Assembly (NCBI RefSeq): GCF_019703515.2
Contig: NC_059346.1
Span: forward strand, 54,289,501-54,353,500
Source of the DNA: Myxocyprinus asiaticus
Lineage: Eukaryota; Chordata; Actinopteri; Cypriniformes; Catostomidae
Reading direction: 5' to 3'
DNA length: 64,000 nt
Under the pieces are notes generated by a model. That model made no database searches. It had not been told where the DNA came from and worked only from the letters and a program-made list of their open reading frames with translations. Every line of letters starts with the position of its first letter. Within the stretch, counting starts at the first letter, position 1. Shown piece by piece: positions 59,881 to 64,000 of this stretch. The translations under genes were made by a program, and so were the position numbers.

Positions 59881-60101
59881 ATGATCAACACTGGCGAAGC
59901 TGTGGGTAAATGGAAGGTAATGGCACGTCCATCTTTGCCCTCCTCTTTGGACTCCACATTGCCTGGGATATCCCGGGTAGTTCTGTCGGTATCCATGGAA
60001 CCGAAATATCAGTGCCAGCAGTGTAAAGAGATTCTCAGGAAACCTTTTCAAGCGCAGTGCGGACATCGCTTCTGTGTGTTCTGTTTCAAACAACTTACCA
60101 G
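59881..60101 (+). CDS. traf2: TRAF2 exon with start and RING N-half
   Basis: Preceded by TTTTTTTATAG acceptor, so a 5' UTR exon lies upstream. Ends CCTTTTCAAGCGCAGTGCGG (PFQAQCG) ... FKQLT at donor GTACCC, phase 2. Confidence 0.9.
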
Positions 60102-63100
60102 GTACCCAGGAAAACCCACTGCCTCATGCTCTGCATTCATTTCCACCCTCTCCATGGAAATGTCCCAATCCAATCAATCCTACCACTGCACTGTAGCTAG
60201 ACGGGAAGCATGTACCTTCTTTTGCTTGATGCTGATCCACTCAGTTGCTTCTTAACCCCAGTGTTTCTCCTTGAACCTGGATATATATCATCTTTTCTTA
60301 CCTCTGTGGCATATCCTAGGATATTTTCAGTTTTGGGTGAGCTTTGCTTTGGCGTCAGTCATTTGGCCATGGTCATTATTATTGTTAACATATGCAATGA
60401 TTATACTGTCAGGACAAGTATTTACATGATACAGCTAGGTCTGTCTATTTGATTTAGTGTGATAAATCCTAAAATTAATTATAAAATTGTCAGTGTTTAT
60501 GGATATTTATGCATTAATGGGCATCATCTTATGACCCACTTGTAGCCTACACGCTAGAACTACAACCATTGCAAATAATAATTGCCGAGTGTTAAAATAC
60601 TCGTCTTTGACTGAATTACGCCTCCTTGCTATATGAAGCATTTTAACGAAGTAAAGGGCTCCTGTTATTGATAAGAGAGAAATTACACCAAAGAATTGTC
60701 ATGCATCTTTCCCAATGTGTTTTTAAAAGTGGCATGTACCATTTTGCGCAAGGATTTCTTGATTACTTGCTGCTGATTTCCTCAGAAAAAATTCTTGAAT
60801 ATCTTTAGAAGATTTGTTGTCATGTATCTAGCAAAATCTTTTGACTACAATCTTTTGAATCTGTTCTCCAAAAAAAACCTCGATCCGATTCGTTCAGGGA
60901 CTCTTTCTGTAGGTTGCATCTACAGAAAGACTTGAGAAATGGCGTTTAAGGGAAAGGGATAGACTCGAATGCTGAACTGAATGGCATGCCTTGTTTAGTG
61001 CCACGACACTCAGTCTTGGGATGTATTCGTTCAGTAAGTTTATCCAAGTTTTGGTACGTTAGGGTGACTTTGAAGGCAGGAAAAAGCCACCAAACCGCTC
61101 ACAAACTTTGCAAATGAGCGACTTACGAAGAAGTAAGAATGATTCATTCGCTTAAATGAAAAGATTGGTTCAAAAGTTGTTCACGACCAAAACACCACTA
61201 ATATGCATCAGATAATCTGCTTGCTTATGCACTTCCTATATAAGTCTTTTTACTGCCCCCTCAAGTTTACTACACAAATATGTAGACACTAAAATGTAAA
61301 AATTGATGATTTATCAGTAAATATTAGTATTGTAAATATTAGTGACGGTTTAATATCTTTACCATCAGAAATCTGTCTTAGAACAGAAATGACCTTTTTA
61401 CATTTCAGAAAGTCTCAGTAATAATTTTTTCCCCTGACAGATTTATTCCATTGTTTTTTTGAAAGAGAGTGTTCGTTTTTTCTCTCTGTGGCTGTGAGCT
61501 TTGAAGGATGCATAGTTTGCATCTTTGCATACTCACTTAAAATGTGTTAACCACAGAAGCAGTCTTACTAGAAAAGAAGGCTACATGGGGCCTTTCCAGA
61601 AAAGATATGCCCTATGCAGCGTTGGTGAGAGATAAGGTAAACGGTTTTAGGCAGACTATCAGAACGGTTTGAAACGGCAGCAATTTCCCCTTGTTCCCCT
61701 CAAAGCAATCTGTCAACACACTTCTCTAACTCCACTTCGGGTTTTCTATTTCACGCTTCTTGCTCGATTCCTGCTCACTGGTGAAAGAAACCCTGCCCCT
61801 TTCGAAATGCTTCTTATCTGGAAGAGAAGTGAGAGATGTATTCAACATCAGTTTTAGCCATCTTGACCTTAGTTACAAAACCTACATTTTTGCAAAAGGG
61901 TTTTTACATGGCTCGTTGAAAGTATCGTGGCAGTTTTCTGGTGAAATAAACTCTAGAGGCTGTACAACATAGTAAAACCTGGCTGATTGTCAGTTCATAA
62001 GCACGTAATTTTCTCCCTGTTCCTCACATAATGCTATCTTGTGACATCAAAAGACTTTTAGTATAGTGCATGACTTAAGGCGGTACATTTGAACTTTTGC
62101 ATTACATAAACAACTGCATTTACAAGCTTGTTTATGTGCGATCAAATTGCGTGTGATAGAGCGTTGTACTTGCGATGACAAGAACCGGAGTACGGGTCCC
62201 GAAGAGCATGCAAGTCGACACTTCAGCTGAAAGTGTTGTAGAAGTAGAGATGTTAATGATTAACCGTTGTTAATAATTTGATCGATTAAGCTTATCGATC
62301 GTCGATTAATTAATTTCAGGACTGCGTTCAGTAATCATGCCAGCAGACTTTGATAAGGCTGTCTATGCAGTCATCCGCCGCTAGAGGGTAGGGATGGGCG
62401 AAACCACTTATTCTCTTTCCCTTCCTCACAAATGTTTAAATTCTGTTTGTTGTGTTGCACATACTGTTTTCACTTCAGTCTTTTAGTTTACAAGGCTCTA
62501 CTGTCAAACATGAAAGTTGTAAGGGATAGTTCACCCAAAAATTCAGTTCTTACTCAATACAATGAGAGTGAATAGTGACCAAGGCTGGCCCTGGACTCAT
62601 TTTGTGAATTTTAATCTTTTTTTGGTGAACAATCTCTTCAATGATGCCAAAAATTGTCTGTGTTTAGAGCCCACTTGTCAGTTGGTCTGACCTTGCCTTT
62701 TTTCCATGCTCTGCCTTGATGCTAAACTAGAAGTTTACAAGATCTTTCCTCTCCATTAGTTCAGGTCCCACACCTTGTGAAGCCTGCCGTGCTGAGGGTA
62801 TATTTGAAGAGGAACTGTCTATGCTCAATATTACAGTGGTAAGCTGCTTTCCTTCAATAATATATCTTGTAAAGCATATCTATCATTCTTTTCACTCCTG
62901 GCGACCACTCATTCTCGTAAAAGAAAAACTGTAAGAGTAGAATTACAAAGTGAGCTATCCCCACATGAAAAACTCCATTATGACCTATGAACACTGGTGT
63001 AATTTTGATCAGTAACAGGAAGTGATTTACAGAAAGTATTCACTAACAGGAAATTCCATGGTCTTTGACTCCCACTAAAACATAGGCATTTCCTGACAAC

Positions 63101-63184
63101 GCAGCTCGACGAGAAATCGATAACTTGCCCGCTAAGTGCCCAAATGAAGGATGTACATGGACAGGAACATTAAAAGAGTATGAG
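59881..63184 (+). CDS. traf2: TRAF2, 5' coding exons (gene runs off the window)
   Basis: Coding exons are 59881-60101, 62760-62838 and 63086-63184, with consistent phases; the frame is open at the last donor, so more exons lie beyond 64000. TRAF2 is a cytosolic adaptor at TNF-receptor family complexes that recruits cIAPs and leads to NF-kB and JNK signalling. The RING finger is split over exons: CQQC, then CGHRFCVFC, then CEAC. The next part, AFPDNAARREIDNLPAKCPN and CTWTGTLKEYE, is the first TRAF zinc finger and matches TRAF2 better than other TRAFs as I recall them. ATG at 59920 (MARPSLPS) has a better start context than the ATG at 59881, and either keeps the frame. Which teleost paralogue (traf2a/b) is not decided. 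Confidence 0.9.
60102..62759 (+). other. TRAF2 intron
   Basis: No exon seen. A left-end fragment of the TTAA-type MITE (GGGATAGTTCACCCAAAAAT) lies at 62525-62545, and diverged hAT-like text at about 61140-61200. The rest is unrecognised. Confidence 0.5.
62760..62838 (+). CDS. traf2: TRAF2 exon, RING C-half
   Basis: Encodes (S)SGPTPCEACRAEGIFEEELS to NITV. Acceptor CCATTAG, donor GTAAGC. Confidence 0.9.
63086..63184 (+). CDS. traf2: TRAF2 exon, first TRAF zinc finger
   Basis: 33 codons, AFPDNAARREIDNLPAKCPN onward to KEYE. Acceptor ACATAG, donor GTATGT. Confidence 0.92.
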
Positions 63185-64000
63185 GTATGTTCTGCATGAT
63201 TAAACAATTAACATTGAATTGCATGTTTGGCAAATGTGGCAAGCTGTGAATAAACTGCATTTACATGGATCAATGACGTGGAAAATGATTCAAGTCTAAA
63301 CCCATCTGTTGAACAAAAACCAGACTAGGTTCAAAAAATAACATCCGCCCATAAGCAATGAGTGATGGGGGTTGGGCGGAAAGTCCCAGCCTGTCTGCCT
63401 GCCACAGTGGAAAGCACCGAAAATAAAAGCATGTGAAAGAGAAGAACTTTTCCAGAGCTTCCTCACAGTGATCTTTTAATTCTATGTTTTTTGTATGCAC
63501 AAAAAAAATAAACTTTGTAAGAAAATTTTGTATCAACAGTGGGAATAGGTTAACTTTATTTTTTAATCTTGGGCTGTGCGAGGCTTTATTTGCTTGGCAA
63601 ACAGTGAGTCATTTTCGTTGGGCCATGCAAATGAACTTTATTATCTCTGTGAAATTTATACTGCTGATAATATAGTATTATGAGTGTGCTCATGTTCATT
63701 TTGCCTTCCAAGTTTCAGTTTTGTTTCCTTAAACCTGAAACTTCTAGAAGTTTGGCTTTGTCTCAGGTTTTATTTGCATTTTGCATAGTATCAGCATGAC
63801 CGTGATCTTACCTTATGACTAGACAGTGACTAAGTTAACCAAAACCCCGACTAAGCCTGATATTGTTTAAAGGAGTCAATGCTGATTCATTTGTGTTGAG
63901 ATATGATGAGAGAAAAAGCATGACCTTTGAAATATTCCTCTATAACTCACCATGTTGTAATGCTCTTGCAATTTTTCCCTTGATACTGTCCAGGATAGCT
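63185..64000 (+). other. TRAF2 intron, start of
   Basis: No exon or repeat supported in the last 0.8 kb. Confidence 0.4.

Noticed and set aside
60210..60452. 80-aa frame after the TRAF2 RING exon
   Set aside because: It begins inside read-through of the intron after the donor at 60102 and has no conserved motif.

Overview
The window looks like ordinary nuclear DNA of a teleost fish, most likely a cyprinid. It has spliced vertebrate genes, about ten Tc1/mariner, hAT and TTAA-type element families, L1-Tx1 and L2 LINEs, and five copies of a tRNA-headed SINE of the kind common in cyprinids. The species call is inference; nothing here fixes it beyond teleost.

Three protein-coding genes can be assembled exon by exon, with splice phases that agree at every junction. 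BSPRY (B-box and SPRY domain protein) runs on + from 13132 to 25829 in six exons (470 aa). COQ4 (coenzyme Q biosynthesis) runs on - from 56396 to 30930 in seven exons (297 aa; exon 1 is the least certain). TRAF2 starts on + near 59.9 kb and leaves the window after its third coding exon. BSPRY and COQ4 converge; COQ4 and TRAF2 diverge from a shared interval of about 0.4 kb that may be a bidirectional promoter. The human orthologues all lie on 9q, so the grouping fits an old syntenic block.

The rest is introns and intergenic DNA filled with mobile elements. From 0-13 kb: a hAT MITE with a perfect 8-bp TSD, a Tc1 MITE, a small non-coding LTR element with a tRNA-Phe primer site inserted in a MITE, and a 3.3-kb element with long inverted arms. 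In BSPRY introns: foldback MITEs, SINEs, two foldback Tc1 derivatives, and a complete Tc1 element with an uninterrupted DD34E transposase. Between the genes: a 5'-truncated L2 inserted directly behind the likely BSPRY poly(A) signal, and a nested palindrome. In COQ4 intron 6: a broken Tc1 element and a dead L1-Tx1 element. In intron 5: a solo LTR.

The most unusual object is in COQ4 intron 1 (47713-55283). It is a 7.57-kb element with imperfect terminal inverted repeats and a 6-bp target duplication, sitting in a recognisable MITE. Nearly all of it is one array of about 310 copies of a 22-bp repeat in one orientation; three copies in the opposite orientation lie just inside the other end. It looks like a non-autonomous DNA transposon whose subterminal repeats expanded into a satellite. 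The many long open frames in it are a by-product of the 22-bp (66-bp, 22-codon) period and are not genes.
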